DNA of 8,114 nt from an uncultured Collinsella sp. (GTDB taxonomy: Bacteria > Actinomycetota > Coriobacteriia > Coriobacteriales > Coriobacteriaceae), in NCBI GenBank assembly GCA_900554585.1, contig USHS01000048.1, forward strand, positions 1-8,114, given 5' to 3'. Numbering within the stretch: position 1 is the stretch's first letter; every line of letters starts with the position of its first letter. The notes under the pieces were generated by a model that made no database searches, was not told the DNA's origin, and saw nothing but the letters and a program-made list of their open reading frames with translations. Positions 1 through 6,620 of this stretch are shown piece by piece. Position numbers and translations under genes: made by a program.

Positions 1-27
1 GGGGGAAGGCCGACTGCGGCTACCCCC
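1..27 (-). terminator. Candidate terminator hairpin after purL
   Basis: Read on the minus strand, a GC-rich hairpin begins 11 bases after the purL stop codon. An outer 5-bp G/C stem (23-27 with 1-5) and an inner 4-bp GCCG/CGGC stem (17-20 with 9-12) enclose a CAGT loop, with a small internal loop between the stems. A U-tract, which would complete an intrinsic terminator, would lie beyond position 1 and cannot be seen. The call therefore rests on the hairpin and its position only. Confidence 0.45.
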
Positions 28-38
28 TCTGGCTGCGC

Positions 39-3000
39 TTACGCGAAGTAGCTCACACCACCCTCGAACAGCGGCTGGTACGCGTTGCCGGGCACGTTCT
101 TGTAGAGGCCCTCTCCGCTGCGCTCGGTGTGGCCCATCTTGCCCAGTACGCGTCCGTCGGGCGAGGTGATGCCCTCGACGGCCATGAACGACCCGTTGGG
201 GTTGGAGCGCAGGTTCATGGACGGCAGTCGGTCGGCGTTCACGTACTGCGTAGCAATCTGCCCCGCAGCCTCCAGGCGCTCCAGCTCGTCGGCGGTGCAG
301 ACGAAGCGTCCCTCTCCGTGGCTGATTGCGATGTTGTGCACGTCGCCCACGTTGCACTTGGAGAGCCACGGCGAGATGGTCGACGCCACGCGCGTGCGCA
401 CGAGGCGGCTCTGGTGGCGCCCAATGGGGTTGAAGGTGAGGGTGGGGGAGTCCTCGCGCGCGTCCACGATGTCACCGTAGGGAACAAGCCCCAGCTTGAT
501 GAGGGCCTGGAAGCCGTTGCAGACGCCCAGCATGAGGCCGTCGCGCGCCTGGAGCAGGTCGCGCACCGCCTCGGTGACGGCGGGGTTGCGGAAGAACGCC
601 ACGATGAACTTGGCCGAGCCGTCGGGCTCGTCGCCGCCGGAGAAGCCGCCGGGGATGAAGACGATCTGGCTCTCGCGTATGGCGTGTACCATGGCGTCGA
701 CGCTCTCGGAGACCGCCTGCGGCGTGAGGTTGTTCACGATGACCGTCTTGGCCACGGCGCCCACGCGCTCAAACGCCCGCGCGGAGTCGTACTCGCAGTT
801 GGTGCCCGGGAAGACGGGGATCACCACGCGCGGCTTGGCGTAGCTGGCACCTGCCGTGTGGCGCGTAGGCGTGACGCCTGCCTTCTCGGCGTCAAACGAG
901 ATGGGCGCGCATGCCGATCCCTCGGCCTTGCCCAGGTACGGATACACGCCCGAGAGCGCGTTCTCCCAGGGCTTCTGCAGGTCGTTCAGGATGGACATGC
1001 GCTCGCCGCATGCGTAGAGCGCGTACTCCGCGAGCGTCTGGCCAAACGCGGCAACGGTCACGCCCTTTGGCGCCTCGGGCAGGTTGGCGTCCTGCGCAAG
1101 CTCGATCACAAAGCTGCCGTACGCGGGGTTGAGCAGTGCCTCCTGGGTGAACTCGGGGCGCACGCGCAGGCCAATGAAGTTGCCCACGCACATCTTGAAC
1201 ATGGCCTCGGCCATGCAGCCGTAGCCCGGCGTGCTCACCGCGCGCGCGGCACCGGAGCCAATGAGCTTCTCGACGTAGTCAAACGCGGCGAGAAGGGACT
1301 CCGCTGTGGGAGTGATGCCGTCGTCGGCGTACTCCGGCACAACAACGATCACCTGGTCGTCGGCGTGCTTGAACTCCGGCGAGGTCACGCGGTCGACCTT
1401 GCCCAGACCGGTGGCAAACGAGACCAGCGTGGGTGGCACGTCGAGGTCTTCGAACGAGCCGGACATGGAGTCCTTGCCACCAATGGAGCCAATGCCCAGG
1501 TCGAGCTGGGCCATGAGCGCGCCGAGAAGAGCGGCCGTGGGCCTGCCCCAGCGCCTGGGGTCGTCGCGGAGCTTCTCGAAGTACTCCTGGAACGTGAGGT
1601 AGAAGTTCTTGTGCTCGAAGCCCATGGCAACGAGCTTGGAGACGGACTCAACAACGGCCAGGTAGGCACCCGTGTACTCGTCCTCGCTCATGAGGTAGGG
1701 GTTGTAGCCCCACGCCATGCCCGAGCACGTAGTGGTCTCGCCGTCCACGGGGAGCTTGGCTGCCATGCCAAGCGCCGGCGTGAGCTGGGTCGTGCCACCA
1801 AACGGCATGAGGACTGTCGCGGCGCCAATGGTGGAGTCGAACCTCTCTGCCAGGCCCTTGTTGGACGCTACGTTGAGGTCTGTCACGAGGGAGACCATCT
1901 TCTGCGCAAAGGTGTCGCCGGCCCACTCGTGGTGGTACTCGTGCGGCGCGCAGACATGAACCGAGGTGGACTTGGGCGCGCCATTGGACGAGAGGAACTC
2001 GCGGCTCACGTCCACGATGGTCTTTCCGCGCCAGGTCATGCGCAGGCGGGGCTCCTCGGTGACCTCGGCGACCACCGTGGCCTCGAGGTTCTCCTCGTGC
2101 GCATAGCCCAGGAACTCGTCCACGTCCTCGGGAGCCAGCGCCACGGCCATGCGCTCCTGCGACTCGGAGATGGCAAGCTCAGTGCCGTCGAGGCCGTCGT
2201 ACTTCTTGGGCACGCGGTCAAGATCAATGAGAAGGCCATCGGCAAGCTCGCCGATGGCAACCGAGACGCCGCCGGCGCCAAAGTCGTTGCAGCGCTTGAT
2301 GAGGCGGCACGCGTCGCCGCGGCGGAAGAGGCGCTGCAGCTTGCGCTCGGTGGGGGCGTTGCCCTTCTGGACCTCGGCGCCGTCCTTCTCGAGCGACTCC
2401 ACGTTGTGCGCCTTGGAGCTGCCCGTGGCACCACCGATGCCGTCGCGGCCGGTACGGCCGCCGAGAAGCACGATCTTGTCGCCCGGGGCGGGGCACTCGC
2501 GGCGCACGTGGTCCGCGGGCGTGGCACCCACAACGGCGCCGATCTCCATGCGCTTGGCCACGTAGCCGGGGTGGTAGAGCTCGGAGACCTGGCCGGTGGC
2601 AAGGCCGATCTGGTTGCCATAGGAGGAGTAGCCGGCCGCCGCCGTGCGGCAGATCTTGCGTTGCGGGAGCTTGCCGGGAAGCGTGCTCGACACGGGCGCC
2701 GTGGGGTCGGCCGCGCCGGTCACGCGCATGGCCTGGTACACGTAGCTGCGGCCCGAGAGCGGGTCGCGGATGGCGCCGCCCACGCAGGTGGCGGCACCGC
2801 CGAAGGGCTCGATCTCGGTCGGGTGGTTGTGGGTCTCGTTCTTAAACAGGAACAGCCAGTCCTGGTCCTCGCCGTCGACATCGACCTTCACCTTGACAGT
2901 GCAGGCGTTGATCTCCTCGGACTCGTCGACATCGGTCATGACGCCGGTCTTCTTAAGGTACTTGGCGCCGATGGTGCCCATGTCCATGAGGCAGACGGGC

Positions 3001-3779
3001 TTGGCGTCGCGACCGAGCTCATGGCGCATCTCCATGTAGCGGTCGAAGGCCTGCTGCACCACGGCGTCGTCGATCGTCACGTCATCTAGGACGGTGCCGA
3101 AGGTGGTGTGGCGGCAGTGGTCGGACCAGTAGGTGTCGATCACGCGGATCTCGGTGATGGTGGGGTCGCGGTCCTCATCGCGGAAGTACTGCTGGCAGAA
3201 GGCGATGTCCGCCTCATCCATAGCAAGACCGCGATCGGCGATGAAGGCGGCAAGGCCGGCCTCATCGAGCTCGCGGAAGCCGTCGAGCACTTCGACGGGC
3301 TGGGGCTCGGGGGTCTCCATGTACAGCGTCTCGGGCAAGTCGAGCGAGGCGATGCGCGCCTCGACGGGGTTCACCACGTAGTGCTTGATGGCCTTGATGG
3401 CGGCTTCGTCCAGAGCGCCCGAGATCATATAGACCTTGGCGGAGCGCACGGCGGGGCGCTCGCCCTGGCTGATGAGCTGCACGCACTCGCTGGCGGAGTC
3501 GGCGCGCTGGTCAAACTGGCCAGGCAGGAATTCGACGGCAAAGACGGCGCCATCGCTTGCGGGGAGCTCGTCGTAGGTCACATCGACCTGGGGCTCGCTA
3601 AAGACGGTCGGCACGCAGGAGCGGAAAAGCCCCTCGTCGATGCCCTCGACGTCGTAGCGGTTGATGATCCTCAGGGCCTCGATGCCCTTGATGCCGAGAA
3701 TCTCGGTCAGCTCGCCCTTGAGCTGCTGAGCCTCGACGTCGAACCCGGGTTTCTTCTCCACGTAGATACGAGAGACCAT
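39..3779 (-). CDS. purL: Phosphoribosylformylglycinamidine synthase, large single-chain PurL
   Basis: Cytosolic enzyme of de novo purine synthesis. It converts FGAR, glutamine and ATP to FGAM, glutamate, ADP and phosphate. The 1246 residues match the fused form, close in size to the roughly 1250-residue clostridial/streptococcal class and slightly shorter than the E. coli enzyme. Visible in order: a PurS-like N-terminus (about 1-75), a linker domain ending in DHCRH (220-224), a first AIRS-type synthase half with ETHNHP (315-320) and NDFGAGGVS (498-506), a second half with GGKDSMSGSF (767-776), and a C-terminal class I glutamine amidotransferase. In that last domain FPGTNCE is at 990-996, the nucleophile is Cys1087 in GVCNGFQ, and His1217/Glu1219 lie in GHTER. 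Nothing essential appears missing. The frame is open for 36 codons further upstream, but the ATG at 3779 is preferred: AGGAAGG lies 9 bases before it and the PurS-like fold begins right there. No other pur gene is visible in the window. It is divergent from the antiporter gene. Confidence 0.97.
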   Translation of the reverse strand: MVSRIYVEKKPGFDVEAQQLKGELTEILGIKGIEALRIINRYDVEGIDEGLFRSCVPTVFSEPQVDVTYDELPASDGAVFAVEFLPGQFDQRADSASECVQLISQGERPAVRSAKVYMISGALDEAAIKAIKHYVVNPVEARIASLDLPETLYMETPEPQPVEVLDGFRELDEAGLAAFIADRGLAMDEADIAFCQQYFRDEDRDPTITEIRVIDTYWSDHCRHTTFGTVLDDVTIDDAVVQQAFDRYMEMRHELGRDAKPVCLMDMGTIGAKYLKKTGVMTDVDESEEINACTVKVKVDVDGEDQDWLFLFKNETHNHPTEIEPFGGAATCVGGAIRDPLSGRSYVYQAMRVTGAADPTAPVSSTLPGKLPQRKICRTAAAGYSSYGNQIGLATGQVSELYHPGYVAKRMEIGAVVGATPADHVRRECPAPGDKIVLLGGRTGRDGIGGATGSSKAHNVESLEKDGAEVQKGNAPTERKLQRLFRRGDACRLIKRCNDFGAGGVSVAIGELADGLLIDLDRVPKKYDGLDGTELAISESQERMAVALAPEDVDEFLGYAHEENLEATVVAEVTEEPRLRMTWRGKTIVDVSREFLSSNGAPKSTSVHVCAPHEYHHEWAGDTFAQKMVSLVTDLNVASNKGLAERFDSTIGAATVLMPFGGTTQLTPALGMAAKLPVDGETTTCSGMAWGYNPYLMSEDEYTGAYLAVVESVSKLVAMGFEHKNFYLTFQEYFEKLRDDPRRWGRPTAALLGALMAQLDLGIGSIGGKDSMSGSFEDLDVPPTLVSFATGLGKVDRVTSPEFKHADDQVIVVVPEYADDGITPTAESLLAAFDYVEKLIGSGAARAVSTPGYGCMAEAMFKMCVGNFIGLRVRPEFTQEALLNPAYGSFVIELAQDANLPEAPKGVTVAAFGQTLAEYALYACGERMSILNDLQKPWENALSGVYPYLGKAEGSACAPISFDAEKAGVTPTRHTAGASYAKPRVVIPVFPGTNCEYDSARAFERVGAVAKTVIVNNLTPQAVSESVDAMVHAIRESQIVFIPGGFSGGDEPDGSAKFIVAFFRNPAVTEAVRDLLQARDGLMLGVCNGFQALIKLGLVPYGDIVDAREDSPTLTFNPIGRHQSRLVRTRVASTISPWLSKCNVGDVHNIAISHGEGRFVCTADELERLEAAGQIATQYVNADRLPSMNLRSNPNGSFMAVEGITSPDGRVLGKMGHTERSGEGLYKNVPGNAYQPLFEGGVSYFA

Positions 3780-3788
3780 TGGTTCCTG

Positions 3789-3795
3789 CCTTCCT
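3789..3795 (-). promoter_or_regulatory. Ribosome binding site deciding the purL start
   Basis: AGGAAGG on the minus strand ends 9 bases before the ATG at 3779. A second, closer AGGAA (3787-3783) may contribute. It supports the internal ATG over the longer open frame beginning at 3887, whose extra 36 residues look like translated leader. Confidence 0.7.
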
Positions 3796-3805
3796 GATCG
3801 GTTGG

Positions 3806-3823
3806 GCGTACGGTACGGTATGC
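3806..3823. promoter_or_regulatory. Imperfect 18-bp palindrome in the purL leader
   Basis: GCGTACGGTACGGTATGC is symmetric at 7 of 9 base pairs around a central GTAC, and it also contains a short direct repeat of GTACG. It lies 27-44 bp before the purL start codon. With two mismatched pairs it would make a poor RNA hairpin, so a protein-binding site is the better guess. I do not recognise it as a B. subtilis PurBox or an E. coli PurR site. Confidence 0.3.
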
Positions 3824-3888
3824 GGCAGCGGTCGGTTTGCGGGGTCTGCCCTGCGGTCGCCTTGAGCCACATGTTTGTAAACCTCACT

Positions 3889-3894
3889 ATGATA
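3889..3894 (-). promoter_or_regulatory. Candidate -10 element for purL
   Basis: TATCAT on the minus strand would place a transcript start near 3882, giving a leader of about 100 bases. No good -35 hexamer is found 16-18 bp upstream. A 10-bp palindrome, GTTTGTAAAC (3873-3882), lies at the predicted start site and could be an operator. This is the best of several weak options. Confidence 0.25.
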
Positions 3895-3927
3895 CGACAG
3901 CTCGCGGCGCGTTGAGGACGGCGAGGG

Positions 3928-3936
3928 TGCTACAGT
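3928..3936 (+). promoter_or_regulatory. Candidate extended -10 promoter for the antiporter gene
   Basis: TGCTACAGT fits an extended -10 (TG, one base, then TACAGT against TATAAT). The -35 region at 17 bp spacing is poor, which is tolerated by extended -10 promoters. A start near 3943 would leave a leader of about 20 bases, just enough for the ribosome binding site at 3951-3957. Confidence 0.4.
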
Positions 3937-3963
3937 GATGCGCAAACAAGAGAAAGGCATCAC

Positions 3964-5526
3964 ATGGCATTCGTTTCACTCGCCATCATCGCGCTCGTGG
4001 CCTTTGCAAGCCCCTTCATCGCCTCGGCGATTCCCGGAAAGCCCGTTCCCGAAACGGTCTTTTTGCTCGTGTTCGGCGCGGTGCTGGGACCCCATATGCT
4101 CGGCGTCATCCATGTAGATGCCGAGGTCTCGCTCGTGTCCGAGCTGGGTCTGGCCTTTTTGTTCCTGCTCGCCGGCTTTGAGATCGACCCTAAGAACATT
4201 ACGGGTGTGGAGGGGCGCTACGGCTTGGCGACGTGGGCCGTCACGTTTGGTATCGCCTGGCTTGCCGTGCGCTTTACGCCGTGGTTCTCGGTCAGCCATT
4301 TCGACGGTATCGCCGTGACGCTCGCCTTGACCTCGACGGCGCTTGGGGCGCTCATGCCCATCTTGCGCGAGCGGTTGCTTGCCGGAACGCGCGTCGGTGA
4401 TTCGATTCTTGCCTATGGTACGTGGGGCGAGCTCGGCCCCGTGCTCGCCATGTCGGTACTGCTGTCTGCCCGTACGGGCATCGAGACGCTGCTGATCTTG
4501 GGCTTATTTGCCGCCGTGTGCGTGCTGCTTGCCGTGGTCCCCAGCCGCTCCAAACGCGTCGGCAGCCGCTTCTTTGCGTTTGTCGAGGAGCGCGCCGATA
4601 CCACGTCGCAGACGTTCGTACGCCTGACAGTGCTTATTTTGGTCACGCTCGTGGCGTTCTCGGCCATCTTTAGCCTCGATATCGTATTGGGCGCTTTTGC
4701 CGCCGGCTTTGTCCTGCGCTATATCATCCCCGAGGGCAACCATACGCTTGAGACCAAGCTCGACGGCCTGGCCTACGGCTTTTTGATCCCGGTGTTCTTT
4801 ACCGTGTCGGGCGCTAAGATCGACCTGACGGCCGTGGTGTCGCGCCCCGGGCTGCTCGTGGGCTTTATCTTGGCGCTGCTGATCATTCGTGCCGTGCCCA
4901 TTCTCATCTCTATGAGCATTTGTCCCGTGACGCGCGATGTGTCGGCGTATGGCCGCATTACCGTGGCGCTCTACTGCACCACGGCGCTGCCGATCATCGT
5001 TGCCGTAACGAGCGTGGCCGTCAACGCGGGCGCGCTGTCGCAAGATATTGCGTCGGTCATGGTTGCCGCCGGTGCCATCACGGTGTTCTTGATGCCATTG
5101 CTCGCGCAGCTCTTCTACCGCGTGGTCGACGCCGCGCCGGTCGCCGCCGTGGCAGAGGTTGCCGAGCATCCATCCGATGCACTTGACATCCTGCGCGCCC
5201 ATCACGATTTGGCGAGCCTGCTCGCACGCGAGCACGAGCTGCTGACCTCGCATGGCCATGGTCGCGTATTCGAGGGCCTGCCTACGCTCGATACGATTGC
5301 CGAGCGTCTTTCCGCCGAGGCGGCGAGCGGCCACATCGATGCCCGCATCGTGGACGCGGCGCGTCTTCTTGCCGATAAGACCTATGGTGATGAGGTTGAC
5401 CCGTCCGAACTGACTCCGCGTGAGCGCCGCCGCCTTGAGCGCGCCAAGCTCGCCGTACACGAATACCGCCGCCGCATGCTGGAGCTCTACGCGCGCGATG
5501 AAGCCCAGGACGACGACGGCAAGTAG
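3964..5526 (+). CDS. CPA2-type cation/proton antiporter with soluble C-terminal tail
   Basis: Predicted inner-membrane monovalent cation/proton exchanger (Na_H_Exchanger fold); the ion carried (Na+ or K+) cannot be read from the sequence. About 13 hydrophobic segments fill residues 3-388, as expected for CPA2. Recognisable elements are the first-segment PGKPVPE loop (24-30), LFLLAGFEIDP (66-76), the Thr/Ser-rich LTSTALGALMPIL (122-134), the PVFFTVSGAKIDL core (276-288) and Arg309 in IIRAVPI, probably the conserved basic residue of a late helix. In the helix where relatives have ND, DD or QD there is Gly155-Glu156 (GELGP). Residues 390-520 form a charged soluble tail with six His between 402 and 432 and a likely long basic helix (484-512). 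The tail has no Rossmann (TrkA-N) motif, so this is not a complete KefB/KefC. The ATG at 3964 has AGAAAGG six bases upstream. It is transcribed alone, converging on the SDR gene. Confidence 0.88.
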   Translation: MAFVSLAIIALVAFASPFIASAIPGKPVPETVFLLVFGAVLGPHMLGVIHVDAEVSLVSELGLAFLFLLAGFEIDPKNITGVEGRYGLATWAVTFGIAWLAVRFTPWFSVSHFDGIAVTLALTSTALGALMPILRERLLAGTRVGDSILAYGTWGELGPVLAMSVLLSARTGIETLLILGLFAAVCVLLAVVPSRSKRVGSRFFAFVEERADTTSQTFVRLTVLILVTLVAFSAIFSLDIVLGAFAAGFVLRYIIPEGNHTLETKLDGLAYGFLIPVFFTVSGAKIDLTAVVSRPGLLVGFILALLIIRAVPILISMSICPVTRDVSAYGRITVALYCTTALPIIVAVTSVAVNAGALSQDIASVMVAAGAITVFLMPLLAQLFYRVVDAAPVAAVAEVAEHPSDALDILRAHHDLASLLAREHELLTSHGHGRVFEGLPTLDTIAERLSAEAASGHIDARIVDAARLLADKTYGDEVDPSELTPRERRRLERAKLAVHEYRRRMLELYARDEAQDDDGK

Positions 5527-5564
5527 CAAGGAATGTCGGGATACGGGTTCCGTCCAAATAATAG

Positions 5565-5605
5565 AAGGCGCGCTGCCTGCGGTTGATGCGGACAGCGCGC
5601 CTTTT
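5565..5605. terminator. Intrinsic terminator between converging genes
   Basis: AAGGCGCGCTG (5565-5575) pairs perfectly with CAGCGCGCCTT (5593-5603) around a 17-base loop, and TTTT (5602-5605) follows on the plus strand. It lies 38 bases after the antiporter stop codon. On the minus strand the same stem is followed by the T-rich CTATTATTT (complement of 5556-5564), so it may also stop transcripts coming from the SDR gene. Confidence 0.85.
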
Positions 5606-5647
5606 GCGTTGAACTCTGTTGAGGTTCGAAGCCGAAACTTTCGACCT

Positions 5648-6397
5648 TTAGGAGCGGGCTGCCCCGTCGACGGGGAGGATGGCGCCCGTGACATAGGAGG
5701 ACATGTCGCTCGCAAGGAAAACGAAGGCGTTGGCAACGTCCTCGGGCTCGCCCATGCGACCGAGCGGAATAGTGGCGATGATGGGCTTGATGACCTCTTC
5801 GGGCAGGTTGGCGACCATATCGGTCTTGGTTACGCCTGGGGCAACGGCGTTGACGCGAATGCCCATGGGGGCGAGCTCGCGCGAGAGCGACTGGACCATG
5901 CCGTTGACGGCAAACTTAGACGTGGGGTAGCCGACGCCAGAGGGCTGGCCGTACTTGGCGACCATCGAGCTTGTGGTGGTGATGGTGCCGCCGTGGCCGG
6001 CCTCGGTCATGATCTTGGCGGCAGCCTGGTGACCGTTAAAGACGGCGACGACGTTGAGGTCCATAACTTTGGCGAACTCCTCGGCTGTATAGTCCAAAAG
6101 GGGTGAGCGCTGGGAGATTCCGGCGTTGTTGACGACCGTATCGAGACCGCCCATATCGGCTGCAGCCTGGGTAAAGGCCTCGGTCACGGCTTCGAGTGAG
6201 GTGAGGTCGCAGGAGCGACCCCAGACCTTGGCGTCGGGATAGACGGCTGTCAGCTTCTCAACGGCCGCATCGGCGGTCTCCTGACGCGAGCCAAAGACGG
6301 TGACGGTGGCACCCTCCTCGATAAAGCGGCAGGCGATGGCATAGCCGATACCGCGCGTGCCTCCGGTGATGATTGCTTTCTTGCCCTCGAGCAACAT
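5648..6397 (-). CDS. FabG-like short-chain dehydrogenase/reductase (SDR)
   Basis: A 249-residue classical SDR, a soluble NAD(P)(H)-dependent alcohol/ketone oxidoreductase. The Rossmann cofactor motif TGGTRGIG is at 11-18, Arg38 follows the second strand (favouring NADP(H) over NAD(H)), and Asp64 in CDLT probably contacts the adenine. NNAG is at 90-93. The catalytic tetrad is Asn115, Ser144, Tyr157 and Lys161, and the family signature PG (187-188) and the C-terminal GAILPVDGA are present. Sequence style is closest to 3-oxoacyl-ACP reductases (FabG), but no fatty-acid genes are adjacent. A paralogue with another substrate, such as a sugar, polyol or steroid, is equally possible, so no gene symbol is given. 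The frame is open 40 codons further upstream (to 6517). The ATG at 6397 is chosen because GGAGG lies 4 bases before it and SDRs begin only a few residues before the first strand. Transcribed alone, with an operator-like palindrome upstream. Confidence 0.93.
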   Translation of the reverse strand: MLLEGKKAIITGGTRGIGYAIACRFIEEGATVTVFGSRQETADAAVEKLTAVYPDAKVWGRSCDLTSLEAVTEAFTQAAADMGGLDTVVNNAGISQRSPLLDYTAEEFAKVMDLNVVAVFNGHQAAAKIMTEAGHGGTITTTSSMVAKYGQPSGVGYPTSKFAVNGMVQSLSRELAPMGIRVNAVAPGVTKTDMVANLPEEVIKPIIATIPLGRMGEPEDVANAFVFLASDMSSYVTGAILPVDGAARS

Positions 6398-6401
6398 GGT
6401 G

Positions 6402-6406
6402 CCTCC
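6402..6406 (-). promoter_or_regulatory. Ribosome binding site deciding the SDR start
   Basis: GGAGG on the minus strand sits 4 bases before the ATG at 6397. The spacing is short but workable. It argues against the upstream ATG at 6517, whose extra 40 codons would run through the palindrome and the promoter region. Confidence 0.65.
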
Positions 6407-6451
6407 ATTCTTCGGGGGTGGACGTACGCAGCACAGGATAGCGGCGGACAA

Positions 6452-6469
6452 AAGCAAACATGTCTGCTT
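6452..6469. promoter_or_regulatory. Near-perfect 18-bp palindrome, likely operator of the SDR gene
   Basis: AAGCAAACATGTCTGCTT is self-complementary at 8 of 9 base pairs, centred on ACATGT. It lies 55-72 bp before the SDR start codon in non-coding DNA. If the candidate promoter at 6480-6508 is right, the palindrome covers roughly +4 to +21, a position where a bound repressor would block transcription. The size and symmetry fit a dimeric helix-turn-helix regulator. I cannot name the family, and no regulator gene is in the window. Confidence 0.5.
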
Positions 6470-6479
6470 ATCGGTGAGC

Positions 6480-6508
6480 GGTATCCCTGGTTGACACCGA
6501 ACGGTCAA
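6480..6508 (-). promoter_or_regulatory. Candidate promoter of the SDR gene
   Basis: On the minus strand TTGACC (6508-6503, five of six matches to the -35 consensus) is followed after 17 bases by GATACC (6485-6480, a weak -10). The -35 hexamer overlaps one arm of an inverted repeat, TTGAC-N8-GTCAA (6491-6508), which may be a further control site. A second short palindrome, ACGCG-GAT-CGCGT, lies just upstream at 6518-6530. Confidence 0.3.
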
Positions 6509-6544
6509 ATTGTTCAAACGCGGATCGCGTCAATGCGCCCCGAG

Positions 6545-6589
6545 CGTGCAAATAAAAGGGCTCCCGTCCAAGACCAGACGGGAGCCCTT
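6545..6589 (-). terminator. Intrinsic terminator of hom
   Basis: On the minus strand AAGGGCTCCCGTC (6589-6577) pairs perfectly with GACGGGAGCCCTT (6568-6556), a 13-bp stem with an 8-base loop. TTTTATTT (6557-6550) follows as the U-tract. It starts about 30 bases after the hom stop codon, so hom is very probably the last gene of its transcript and is separated from the SDR gene. Confidence 0.93.
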
Positions 6590-6620
6590 CGAGCAAATGC
6601 GTTGTGGGGTGTAAACCGAA

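Noticed and set aside
129..3089. An open reading frame of 986 codons antisense to purL
   Set aside because: It is a mirror of the codon bias of a GC-rich gene. The product is a low-complexity Ala/Gly/His/Val/Leu/Arg mix with no recognisable motif, while the opposite strand carries all PurL motifs in order.
3780..3887. N-terminal extension of purL by 36 residues to the ATG at 3887
   Set aside because: The extra residues do not resemble the PurS-like N-terminus, the region holds control elements, and a good ribosome binding site precedes the ATG at 3779.
5621..5646. GGTTCGAAGCC resembling a tRNA T-arm, possibly an attachment-site remnant
   Set aside because: The flanking bases do not form a 5-bp T-stem, position 60 is a purine, and there is no acceptor stem or CCA nearby. 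A chance match is likely.
4504..5736. A 410-codon minus-strand frame opposite the antiporter gene
   Set aside because: It is compositionally biased (Arg, Gly, His, Asp), crosses the strong terminator at 5565-5605 and overlaps the SDR 3' end. It looks like an antisense shadow.
5648..6397. The SDR as a bile-acid hydroxysteroid dehydrogenase
   Set aside because: Gut Coriobacteriia do encode such enzymes, but this protein does not resemble the Collinsella 7-beta enzyme as I remember it, and its motifs are generic. The substrate cannot be assigned from sequence.
6398..6517. N-terminal extension of the SDR by 40 residues, possibly a signal peptide
   Set aside because: The extension has a hydrophobic patch but no clear signal-peptide layout. 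SDRs of this type are cytosolic, and GGAGG precedes the internal ATG at 6397.
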